A stretch of 64,000 nucleotides of DNA from Monosporascus cannonballus (taxonomy: Eukaryota; Ascomycota; Sordariomycetes; Xylariales), in contig QJNS01000078.1 in assembly GCA_004154925.1 (NCBI GenBank), positions 103,162 through 167,161 of the forward strand. Direction: 5' to 3'. Below are positions 1-11,513 of the stretch, one piece after another. Both the position numbers and the translations under genes were made by a program. The notes under the pieces are model-generated. The model did no database searches. It worked only from the letters and a program-made list of their open reading frames with translations, and was not told where the DNA came from. The number at the start of each line of letters is the position of its first letter. Positions within the stretch are counted from its first letter, which is position 1.

Positions 1-3000
1 TTTCGTTAATAAAATCCTTTTTATTTATTTTTTTTTATTTTTAGGAAATTTCTTATAATAAGCTTAAATTAATTAGCCGTATTTCTTATTAGGCATACTT
101 TTATTACTAAAACCATATTTGTTAAATTATTAAGGTTTAAAAAATAAAGGTAAATTTGTGCTTAAATTAAAAAGATTTAAAAATTACTTTTCCTATCGTA
201 AAGTTTTAATTTCTTTAGCTTTATGCGAGCGAAAAAAGGTTAGGCAGATGGCGTAACCTTAAGTTATCGAACTTTTTTTTCCAACTTTCGAATTCAAGCT
301 TAAAGCTATTAAATAGGGTTTTCTTAAATATTGATTAATATTTTAAAAATATTAAATATTGCTTAGAATCTAACGGTATTATTAAATAAAAGCTTATAAC
401 ATATAACGAGCTAAGCGGTTTAACTAATTATTAAACTTTAAGTCGACGGATTTATATTAACAGAAATATCGTGGAAATCTAAGCAATAAATATAGTAACG
501 TATTATATCTCTTAATACTGGAAATGCTTGATTGCAAACGATTAATATTGATAAATAATTTATTGCAAACTAAAGTTATTTAAATTATGGAATTAATAAA
601 TATATATATCCTTTTTTTTTCCTTAACTTAATTATTCGTAATTACGCCGTTAATAGTAATTACGATTACTTAGGATTACCTTTGATCACTAATGATCACT
701 GGCTTGGCAGTGATCACCGTCACGTGACCCGAGAGGTGGCCCGTGTACTCCCTACCTGACCGTTTCTTAAGGCCGGAGCCTGTCGGGTCGTAACAATTAA
801 ATATATGCCTATTTGACGTATAATACAAAATAAGTTAATACCATTAAATAGCTTTGTTCTCAAATCCGCCAAAAAAACGTTAAATAAACCGATAAAACTT
901 TAGCCAAAAGCATTTATACGTAAGGTTCGACGTTATAAATAGAAACCTAATAATAAATATATAGCTTGGATTATTTTATAATTATTTCATTAATACTATT
1001 TTCTAATAAATATATTCCGCCAAATTCGAAAATATTAAAAATACATCCGCTTAATTTTTAGGAAAATATTATTTTAGTATATCGTTTGTAAAATATTTAT
1101 AAATATATTATTCTAATTTATGCGGATAAAAGCGTTTGCTTTAAAAATATTATAAAAAATTACAAAAAGTTTTTTAATTTTTCATTTCAAAATAATAATT
1201 TTTACGTTATTTACAGTAAACGAATAATGCTTTAAATAAAAAATATTTATATTATTCAGAAAATTTGTTTTTATTAAAATATAATTATTTTAAAGCCGGC
1301 TGTTAAGGTTTTAAGGAAATTAAAAAATAATATATATTTTATAAATTATTTGAATTAATTCTTTTTTATTTATTTTGAATATTTATTTAAAAAAGGGTTA
1401 GAAAATTAATATTATTTAATTAGGCAAATCTTATTTTAAATTTTGTAAATACAAAATTCTTTATCGATAAACTTTTAAATTTCATATATTTTATATAAAT
1501 TTCTATTTAATTAAAATTTTATACTTATTTAAAAAAAATTATTTTATTTTTTTCATTTAATTATTTAATTCTTTTATTTTCAGCTTAATCAAATCTTATT
1601 ATCTTATTTTATTATATTATGTCATTTTTAATTACTGCTGCCTAATTTCTGAAATAATTCTGAAATAATCATATTTTAAATTTTTAATTTTTAATTCCGT
1701 AATACCTTTTTTATTTAAACATCGGAAATCCGACAAATTATTATCTTAAAATTCGCATACCAAAAAAAGCTTAAACGAGAAAAACTAATATTTTAGCAAA
1801 ATAAAATAATATCGAAAAAGCTTGTTATAACTTAAAATAATAAATTAAACATAAATTAATTAATTAAAAACGTTTATATTTACATATAATTTCTAAAAAA
1901 ACAAACGGCGTAAAATATAATTATTAAATAAGAAATAAATATTTATTAATAAATATTATTTTATAATTATTTTAATATTTTATTAATTATTAATAATTAA
2001 GTAAAATAATTATATTATAATTAAATTATAGCAAAATAAATTAAGGTTAAAATATATTTATAATATTAAATAATAACGATAAAATATATATTAATATTAA
2101 TAATAAAATAACCGAAATATTTTATTATAATAATAATACCGTTAACCATATTTGTTATAAATTTATTATTAATTATATAAATAACTTCATATCTTAATTA
2201 TTAAAAAATCTTATTATACCTTAAATTTAAAAATTTTGCATAATAATTTAACAAGTAATTATTTATTTTAATTTTTTTAATTATTTTATTAATATTTTTA
2301 TCGTTTATTACCGATTTAAAGTGGAAATATTTTACTAAATATTCGTATAAAAAATAATAACCAATTTTTATATATACGTTATGTTAAAATTGTCGAATTA
2401 ACTATTAATAAAATTATGGATTTTTTAATATAATTTCGTCGTATATTTTAATTACTTTTGGCAAATAACGCCTTTATAAATCGAAATAACTTTAACATTA
2501 ATATTAAGGTTAAAAATATTAAAGAAATTATTTTTATATTTCGTTCGGTATATTCCGATTATTTTTTGATTATTTTATTTTTTAATTTTTAACATAATTT
2601 TAAATTATTTGATATTTAATACTTTAAAGTAATATAATATCGTAAACGATTTATATTTTAAATTATTTTAATATAAAAATAACTTCTTAACGTTTTTAAA
2701 AATTATAAATTTTTATTTATAAAAATATTTCGGCCTTAAATATAATTTTTAACAGTTATCCAAAATATTTTTTATTTATGAAAAAGGCCTTTTATTATAT
2801 TACTTGGCCCGTTATAAATTTTACGATATTTTTATTTAGAAAAAAAATGCTCGTTTAATATTATAAAAAAAGGAAATAAACCGTATAAAAAGTTATTACG
2901 GTTTTTAATTTAAGCAAATTCAAAACTGGAAAACAATTTTGCCCGTTTAATTGCGTTAAAATTTAATGTTATAAATAAATATATTAAATAATTATTTTAA

Positions 3001-3780
3001 AATAATTTTGAAATAATTTAATTAAATTTTAAAACGTATATAAGTAGATATCCGGTTTATTTAAGATTATATAATATTTTATTACTAAAGATTACCGGCT
3101 TTATAACCGGGCGTAATAAGGCTAAAGGAAATTATTTTATACGTTATTTCGATATAAAATTCCGCAGTCTTATTTCTAAGGTTTGCCCTTAACGTTCGAA
3201 CCCTTTTTTTATTATAGGCATATTACGGGAAATTATGGAATAAGGTTTTAATTATATTAAGAGATTTAAATAAAAATAGTTTTAAATATATAAAAGCAAT
3301 AAGGATTAATGAAATTTTAAAATTAACGCATTAATTAAGGGCGCAAAAAATGTTTTGAAAAACTTATTAGATAAAGCTTTTAAAAAAGGTTTAACGCTAT
3401 TAGCTGCGCTTATGTTAAAATTATTTCTGCCGTATTTAATAATGCAAATCTTAGGTTTTGCATAAATGGAAATTTTTGGCAAAAAAATCCAGAAATAGTT
3501 TAAATTAAAAGCGGTTATGATATTAGTTTACTAGCCGTAACGTAAATAATTTTTCTTTTTTTTCCGTTATGTTAAGCTTATAAAAATAACTGGTTATAAT
3601 AGATTTAATTTATTATTTATAATAATTATTTCAAATTATTTCAAATTATTTTTTAAAAAAATTATATTCACGGTATTATTTATTTCGCCTAAAAGTAATT
3701 TATATTATTTTTTTAACATAATAATTATTTTAAATTATTTCCTTACTTTTTTTTTAATACGTTTGGAATTTCCGTATTTT
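1..3780. repeat. AT-rich, probably RIP-decayed repeat block
   Basis: This stretch is extremely rich in A and T, with runs such as TTATTTATTT and AATATTAAAT throughout. No reading frame of useful length is open on either strand. A few GC-containing words survive as islands. In Pezizomycotina such blocks are usually transposons destroyed by C-to-T repeat-induced point mutation and kept as heterochromatin. I could not recognise the original element. The composition changes abruptly near 3780, where ordinary sequence begins. That it is RIP rather than a naturally AT-rich centromeric or subtelomeric segment is inference. Confidence 0.75.
681..728. repeat. GC-rich palindromic island inside the AT desert
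   Basis: Three copies of TGATCACT or its reverse complement lie between 683 and 716. Two of them form a perfect 9-bp inverted repeat, TGATCACTG at 693-701 and CAGTGATCA at 708-716, separated by 6 bases. It is followed at 719-728 by a second perfect palindrome, GTCACGTGAC. The surrounding 660-790 segment is far less AT-rich than the rest of the block. It may be a terminal repeat of a dead transposon or a protein-binding site; nothing in the sequence decides this. Confidence 0.45.
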
Positions 3781-3823
3781 GCTAATAAGTAATCGTAAGT
3801 ACTTAATGGGTCCTGCTAAGAAT

Positions 3824-3939
3824 CTATTAGGTATCCGCGGGTAATATCAAGGACCTATTAAGTACCCGCGAGTAATTCTGACTTACGCCAAGGACCCATG
3901 GGTCATTCATGGGTTCTTGGCATTACTCGCGGATACCCG
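3824..3939. repeat. Direct and inverted repeat cluster (MITE-like hairpin) at the edge of the AT block
   Basis: Two 22-bp direct copies, 3824-3845 and 3855-3876, differ at three positions, all transitions. An inverted partner of their GC-rich part (ATTACTCGCGGATACCCG) lies at 3922-3939. Between them is a second hairpin, CCAAGGACCCATG at 3888-3900 against CATGGGTTCTTGG at 3908-3920, with one transition mismatch. The nested arrangement resembles the end of a DNA transposon or a MITE. Transition-only differences fit mild RIP. No transposase frame is recognisable nearby. Confidence 0.5.
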
Positions 3940-3960
3940 TAGGCCGTGGGTAATTTTCGG

Positions 3961-5143
3961 TGGGTGGTTTCTCCTTTACCCTAAATCGAACAATTGTAGC
4001 TAGGTTCCGAACTTGATGCTACGACGACTGGAGGTTTACACTATCTCTACACTTTCTATTCTCAGCTTCCGTAACAATATCGTACGTAGTGAACCTCGAA
4101 GGTCGCATGCTATCGTTCACCGAACGGGTCACGGTCCCAGCCGCTAACGGCGAAGCCGGCGCTGCGCCGATCGGAACTCCACAATTATCAACGATCCTGG
4201 TGAGTCACTCGGGAATAAGCGTCGGAAACTATCCGAGTCTCGATCCGATACGACTTTTGTCGGCTCGCAGAGGGTGCTCTAGCACCTCACATACGGAAGA
4301 TTCCCTCTGATCGGAACATATATGTTCCGGGACTAGATCACCTTAAAGTGCAGCGCGCGTTCTAGAGCACCTGCAACTAGTTAACAATACATACATAACT
4401 GATGTCCCTTATATCTGACAACTTTCTTCAATCCTACCAAGGTCCACATAGCAGTCTTACGGTATATGACTTACATTTGATATTATAGTCGTATCGTAAT
4501 TTATGAGGATGCTGTGACGACGGGCATTAATTACTTTTTACCATTGAAAGCCACCAGAGAAAACCGATCGAACGACCCGCAATGTAGGCGCCTGTCTTGG
4601 CAGGTAAGGTAGACACCACGCCCCAACTTCGAACGGTTAGGTCCACTCCCTTAGCTCTCCACCAAGGTCCAAAGTGTGGAGAACGTCTTTTTCGATGAGC
4701 ACCAATGGCGCCGTAAGCATCGGTAATGCGACCGCGCAGATATAAATCTTGAACCGGCAGGGCCACTTGAACAGTGAAATTGCCATCGCTGCACCTTATC
4801 TAACCGGGGGGGTTCCGTCCCTATTCCCGCCGATGTTCGGCCAACGCTCATCACCGTTGGGGAGGCACTACGTAACAAGGGCCTACAGAAGAGGTAACTG
4901 GCCCGGATAACGGGGACGCGAACAGGTGCGATATGAGAACTTGGCCTAGTACGAAGTATGGCGGCAAGACGATCCTGGACTCTGGAGAGCCAAGCAAGGT
5001 CCTATAATAATGCGATGGGTCTCCGGTAGCTACTCTCGACGTCACGTCCCGTGCTCCTTCGTGGCGATGTACCGTACGAGAAGCCGTTTGCTGTGCAATA
5101 ATGATACCCTCGTTATTACTGCTAGTGTGCTAAATACATATCA
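3961..5143. other. Gene-free stretch of normal base composition
   Basis: This segment has ordinary GC content but only short, uncharacteristic open frames. None shows a recognisable domain. It may be transposon or promoter remnant upstream of the truncated MFS gene. I see nothing else that can be supported. Confidence 0.4.
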
Positions 5144-6105
5144 ATGCAGATACGCCTGCCGATGTCCGAGGCCAGAGATGAGCGTGACGCGACTGCCGGC
5201 AGCCGGGAGCCGAGTGCGCACTCGCGCGCCAGCGAGTCGTCGTCCCGTAGCGACGACAACGTAGACTCGGTCCTTTCGAACGGAGCCGCGGGAAACGAGC
5301 TGGACCGCTTCTCGACCCGGCACTCGATGGGCATGGACGCCGTGGCGGTGGAGCCCACCAGCTCGATCGTCGAGATCCCCGACGACTACTACGAGCGGCT
5401 CGCGCCGTCGCGCAAGGTCGTACTCGTTGTCCTGGTCTCGTACTGCGCGTTCCTCGCCCCCATCTCGAGCACCTCGGTCCTAGCTGCCACCCCCGAGGTC
5501 GCCGAGGAGTACAACACCAGCGGCTCCATAGTCAACCTGGTGAATGCGCTGTACATGTTGTTCATGGGGGTCTCGCCTATCCTGTGGGGACCTCTCAGTC
5601 AAGTGTACGGAAGGAGGATGGTGAGCGATTACCATCCATCTCAGCCCTGTAAGGTCAAATGATGGATTTATCAAAATACATGCTAATGTTTCTCGGCGAT
5701 CCAGATCACCCTTGTGACGGCGGTTGGATTTCTCGCCAGTAGTATCGGTACAGCGCTAGCGCCTAACCTCGCGGCGTTCTTCCTGTTCCGTATTCTGACA
5801 GCCTTCGAAGGCACGTCATTCCTACTAGTCGGCTCCGCCGTTATCGGGTATGGACGATTTATCCCGGGATCGTTTCAGTCGCGTTGCTCCTCTAACCAGC
5901 ACATAGTGATATTTACAAGCCAGTCGAGCGAGGAACAGCAACGGGGTGGTTCATGTCTGGGTCCCTTATAGGACCAGCTTTCGGACCGTTTCTCGGAGGT
6001 GTCATTGTCACATACGTATCGTGGCGCGTCATTTTCTGGTTACAGACCGCTCTAGCGGGCGTGGCCCTCGTTGGAGCGTATTTCGTCCTCCCCGAGAAAT
6101 CCGAA
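5144..6105 (+). pseudogene. Truncated MFS drug:H+ antiporter (DHA1-type) gene
   Basis: The first half of a 12-helix major facilitator is present. Exon 1 (5144-5620) encodes a Ser/Arg-rich cytosolic N-terminus and the first two helices, ending in the loop 2-3 signature around GPLSQVYGRR. An 84-bp intron (5621-5704) and a 59-bp intron (5848-5906) restore the frame exactly, and exon 3 gives the DIYKPVERGTATGW loop and helices 5-6 (LIGPAFGPFLGG). After the residues VLPE (about 6095) similarity stops, and the frame ends at a stop at 6139-6141. The second six helices are absent anywhere downstream, so the gene was broken by a rearrangement. The splice sites remain intact, so the break may be recent. 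It could not work as an exporter. An alternative start is the second ATG at 5162. Confidence 0.75.
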
Positions 6106-6397
6106 TTTCCATGCCTTCGGCTGCCTTCCAGATATCTCTAAGCGCCACCAGCTGGTTGGCGGTAGGGTTGCGGATGCTGCGGCACGTGACCCACCAACAC
6201 GGCTGCTCCTTCCGCCATAACGCCATTAATCTGCCGTACTTCCCCTTTTTGTCAACGTTAATGACAGTAAAATGGCCTGCCGTCACATCTTGGGCCAGAG
6301 GTCCCAATTCGAGTGCCCTTACAATATTTTCCCCAGCCTTGCGATACGCCGTGCAAGCCTCTTACATCTTCGGGGCGGACAATACGGATGATCCATA

Positions 6398-7493
6398 ATG
6401 CCGCTTTCACCTCTTCCATGGGATACGGATGGCGGCCAAGGCATCATCGCCACAGCGGCTTTCCGTGTTCTAGAATACGAACTTCGCTGTCGTATCACAC
6501 CGCAATTGCGAAGCCTTTTCCCTACGAGGGATAGTATTGATGAAGCCCTCCTTATGCCATCTCTCGCTGTCGATGATAATGTCGTTAGCTACCTGGACCG
6601 GAATATAGCACCACCATTGGACGTCCTCCATGCGACAACCCCCGCCCGCTCCTTAACATTCAATCTTTGGGCTGTCTATATCCTTGTCCTAGAAAATGGG
6701 GACGCGGAGCCGAGAGCTTACACAGGTTCCGCAACGAACGTGATCCGTGGCCTTCGCAAACGGGTACGGGATTATAATGTTGGGAATGCCATTACTGGTG
6801 GAGTCCGCAGGCTTCTGTTGAAAAGTTATGAAATAACGCACATGGGTCTTTTAGCCACTGCGGCGATTCCTTGTTGTGAGATTTAAGACCTGATAGTGTC
6901 CTGCCGTAGTGTGGGGCCTCACATTTTTCGGCACTTCAGGATCTGACATTTGTGAAGTGGATAAATATCCCACCCGTGGTCTTTTCCTACTTCTTGAAGC
7001 CACGTTTATGTACGGCCTTTGGACCATGCAGAATGATCGCGATTACGGTGTCCCACTTCTCCAACCCCTAAATGCCCACCAGCTGGAATACCGAGGAGTT
7101 AACTCTAGGACTCCTACGATAGAATTCGCGATGATCACGGGAATCAAAGTTACCCCTAAGGCAGCCGAAGCATGGACCGAGGAACGGCGCAAGGAAGTTA
7201 ACGAACAGGCACGGGCAAAGTACGCTGCTAAGTCTTACACCGAGGCCCAGCTCAAAAGAAGTAAGGAACAGCAAAGGGCGTCGTACGCTGCGAGGAAGGC
7301 GGCGGGGCTCGCAACTACGCCCAGGACTGACGAACAACGCAAGAGAGCTGCCGAATTGGAACGGGCAAGGTGCGCTGCTAAAAAGGCGGCAGGGATCGTA
7401 CCTAGGCAAAGGACTAAGGAACAACGCAATAGACATAACGAACTGAGACGGGCAAGGCGTATTACTGGGAAGGCGGTGGGAGATAGTAAATAA
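6398..7493 (+). pseudogene. GIY-YIG-nuclease-like hypothetical protein, frame-disrupted
   Basis: Two open frames make up one family-like protein. The first (6398-6886) contains WAVYILVLENG followed by AYTGSATN and GLRKRVRDY, which matches the pattern of a GIY-YIG endonuclease fold (YI...YxGSxT...R) as found in an uncharacterised fungal family. The second (from about 6910, ending 7493) continues with LEATFMYGLWTM and LEYRGVNSRTP, then a tail with three basic repeats built on EQRKRAAELERARCAAKKAAG-type units. A stop at 6884-6886 and a change of frame separate the halves. A 34-bp GT-AG intron (6876-6909) would join them but is shorter than usual, and a 64-bp alternative creates a stop at the junction, so a frameshift is more likely. 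The true N-terminus is not evident, and the preceding DNA is the broken MFS gene. Nuclease activity is unproven. Confidence 0.45.
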
Positions 7494-10400
7494 AGGACGG
7501 AATATAATACAAAATTTTTATAAAACGTTATTGTTACGGAATGGGCCCCCTATTAACTTGACTTCGGGGATCATCCGCGATCACTGCACGTATACCGTAA
7601 TGGTCCACAATTCACAAGTCAAGGCCATAAGTACAACAGCATGCGACTATGCACAACACAGACACTTGCGGGCAGTCATTTTCCGCCATGTAACACCATT
7701 GGAGGCGTTCGATGTGGAATTATTTCGTGAAGACCCTACAACAGGATAGTTACTCTTAGTGTTGCAAACGAGGAAGACTCGTATTGTAGAACCACCAGCT
7801 TACCAGTCACCAGCTACACAGTGTAGCATGCCTAACAATTCTAGCACCCTATTTCAGAACAAAGGCAGGCAGGCCTCTTATGTTGCGTCATAACATATCA
7901 CCACAGGTGCTTAATCGCTTTTAACATCCTCTGTGCATGAATAGCGGTTCCTGGACGTCTCATTTTATAAGCCCTCTATATGCAGAACGATACTGCGTTG
8001 ACCGAGGTGGAGGGTGGCTGCAAATATGTCGATTACCGCACAACAATTAGAGGAATTTGGTGTTAAAAAGACCAAAAGAATGAGACCTTCTTCAGTCAGT
8101 GACATGCCCGGAGTTTCGTTGCACCCGTTGTTCCACGCGAGCTCGGAGCCGAACCTGTATGACCGTTGATCAGACGAGCCGTCTCGCATGCATAGGGTGA
8201 CAGGGCTGTAGGAACGGGAGATCTCCACGAGTGTCTCGAAGATCGTCTGCACGGCCAATCTCCACGAGTGTCTCGAAGATCGTCTGCACGGCCAATCTGC
8301 GCAACGTTGGGGTCTCTGTGCTACGTAGCCCAAGTTTCATCGATGAGGCTCCACCATCGACATACTCTCCGGTCTGGTCTAACAGAGGACATACTCCACG
8401 CTAATTTCAAAATGAAACCTAGTGGATGATTCTAGAGCCGTTCCAGGGCCGTATTAGAGCTAGGTAGAAGCGACATTGTTGGCCGATCCGAAAACGCTGG
8501 GATACACGCACGACAGAGACGAGGAGAGCTACTCCGATGGCCTCCAGTAGCCGCGAACGGGACAACCCTGACTTCGGAGGTAGCCAACCGTCTTGAACAA
8601 CACTGGTGATATTCGCAAGGGGCTTTGCAAGATACCGTAGCTTATATAGCGAGTAAAGCGCTAAGTTAAAGAATACCGAGAAACAGGTGAAATGGATTCC
8701 TACCTTTTTAGAATGGCGCCGTAAAGAGATATAAAACCGTTTGGACGAGGCTGGAGCATATTGGGAAAAAAGGTTCTTCTTTTCTGCGACTCTTCATCGG
8801 TTCTCCGAGAGTACAAAATGCTGGAATTACGGCGAGTCCTAGATGCTGCAGGTGTCAGAATTACTCTCGCTAGATTGCCGCATGTTAGTACCCGATGCCG
8901 ATGGTGCGACTCACTCTTACATCAGAACCCCGTTCTTGGCGAGACCGTGTAGACTTGAAGGGCTTGGATTCATTGCGAGCATCGAGCTAGATATCATAGA
9001 GCAGTATTTATGCCGGCGTAGATATACATACGATATGGACATAGTCGCCTGCCGACATAATTGAGGTCTTCAAGAAGATGAAATATCAGCCATGTAACAG
9101 GTCCTGGTAATGGTACTAAGGTCACAGGTAAAGTTGGTTGGTGGTGTTGAGGTAGGTGGTGAGACAAAGTCCCAAAAAACTGCGAATGCCTTGAATTAGG
9201 CCGACTCCATGCTGGGACCTGCATGAGTGCCACCTTCACCTGCAGTTCTCGTCACATCGTATGTTGGCAAGCACCGTATTAGCCTGAAAGGTTTAGTGAA
9301 AGTTAATAGAGAGCTAATTGATCATAGTCCCGGTTTTACCCGTTTGATGGCTGCGCGTAGTGTATAATCGCCGTGAGTTATATTTTGTTAAAAAATGAAA
9401 AGGTATGCGAGATTAAGTGATACGGGATGATCTTCGCCGTTTAGCCTTTCGTAATGGTAACTTTGCATTAGCTTAAGCCGGATTACCGAGATAATACGGC
9501 ATGGGATATACATGCGAACGCTATATCCTTACAATTAACGAAAAACGGCAGAATGACATACCTACTATACCCCCCCCCCCAACCACATTAAGGTCACAGC
9601 ACCTCTTTAATCCAACGCTTTCCAGCATATTGAGGCTGCTCTTGAAACATCCCTGTTTGTGGGTTGTCTTTTATATTCCAGTTGGCATCTCTACTTTCAG
9701 TAATCTGTTACTATGGTGGACATACCGGTAAACCGCCTTCCTCGGCTGACGTGTTATTGTCAGGGGTGGTTCCATTATATTCTGTTTATTTATTAGAGTT
9801 AGGATTCCCCTGAGCCGGCAAGCGGGAGATCGACACTAGGGGTCTTAGTGGATATATGTACCTTAATGCACTACGCAGGTACTAGAAAGGTACCCGGGGT
9901 GGCTCTAGGCACTAAGTTCACGATTCCGAATACCTAATACGGAGTAACACCTATCTGGAGGTTACGAGGAGATAATTCCGGCCCGGATGCACCTACCATC
10001 TTATGTTACCTATTTCTCACTGGAGGCACTGATCACCGCGTTTGAAATGTGCATATACCGGTACAAGGACACTGATGGTACTTCACATACTGTATTGTGG
10101 GGCTCCTGATCTGACAGAGGGTAAGCCGTAGCCAAGGCCGGGAGCCAAGACCGTTACAGACGGCCATATACCGTGTCTAGGGGCGACTGTTCCGGCGCGA
10201 CTTCATACACGATCCGGGAGGTTGGCATTACAAGATGGAGATTCTGCGCTTAGGCCTTCGCCTGCTACGATGATGAGGGGTTCGCTACCTGGTACTACGT
10301 ACATAGGGTTCATAGTTCACAATTTATTTCCCCTTTGGCGTCGGCAGATAATGGAACACCTACTCGGGTGGTGCATGAAGGGTTCGAACTTTATTTATCA

Positions 10401-11513
10401 AGTGGCATAATGGTAGGATAATTGTTGACGTCCACGTAATTTTCAACCCCTCCTCTGATCTCTTATGGGTACGGTATTTCCGAGAAAAACCTGCAGCACA
10501 CGAGGTTCTTATCCGGGACAACCTTTACCTGTAAGATACCTACCTATCTATGTGGCTAAGGGCTACTCACAGATCGGATGATAACGTGGGGGAGACGGAT
10601 ATTGTGGTACCAAGAAGGTCTACATAGGCAGACTCGGATCCGGGTCCGGGACCCAGACAACTAGACCCCTTAGATATCTGACAGTCGTTAAATCTCCAAC
10701 ACTGTCAACTAGCCCCTTTTTTATGTAACCCAAAACCTTCTTTCACCGGATTCCCGTGTTCGCGTAGTCGGTATTGATCATGCTGCGCGTCTTGTATGTG
10801 TACTGGCGGGAGGCATTATTCTAGCCTCATTCGATTCCTACACCTTAAAGGCTGTAAGTACATATACCTATACATCCGAGAATCCGAGGACGAAAATACT
10901 GGGTAATTACATACTTACATCTCCTACGTGGCATTATCAATCGTTCTAGCGGCTCTTAGAGTTGTGCCTGCCTCCCTACATAACGAGCTTGAAACCTCCA
11001 AGGTTGGACTTAATCATCTAAAGGACAGTCAAACTCTTCGTTGGCTTGCCTTCCTCGCCTCCCTCCCCCGGGGAAACAACTCTACTCGATTTTCTTCTAA
11101 ATCTAATTTACCTATTGATTCGCCATTTTCCTGTGGCGCGTTCCGACCCCCGTGCACGACAATTTTCTCAACCTTCCCTGAATCACCTTCGAGTTCATCC
11201 TTTCAGATGCAAAATCGCCTCCCTTTCCTATAAAATGCTTACCGTCTAGTCATTCATTGGCCGGTGGTCTACTTGGTCCATTACATCACTGCGGATTTTC
11301 GTCTACCCTTTTAACCAGGCGTAATTCAAGTGGAACACGCTTTTCACGCTTGCTGGCTTGCCCGTCAGCTCACCTTACAAGAATCTGTCGGCGGGCATTA
11401 AGAGCAATTCCAGTACTTCGACATCCAAGAGTATCCCTATAGATTCCTTCGCGCGCAATCCGGATAGAGAGGTCTGACACTCACAAAAGAACACAATCTG
11501 GACACCGCCAAGA
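7494..11513. other. Long gene-poor stretch
   Basis: Four kilobases contain only short random-looking frames. A 122-codon frame on the minus strand (7965-8333) has no recognisable domain and spans a tandem duplication. A run of ten C lies near 9571-9580. Near the right end begins the promoter of the DUF3405 gene. I see no RNA gene or intact mobile element. Confidence 0.4.
8221..8294. repeat. Perfect 37-bp tandem duplication (two copies)
   Basis: The 37 bases at 8221-8257 (starting ATCTCCACGAGTGTCTCG) are repeated without change at 8258-8294. The unit length is not a multiple of three, so it would shift any frame through it. Perfect identity suggests a recent slippage or repair event. Confidence 0.9.

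Noticed and set aside
7965..8333. 122-codon minus-strand frame
   Set aside because: It runs through a recent 37-bp duplication that would have shifted any older frame, and no family is recognisable.
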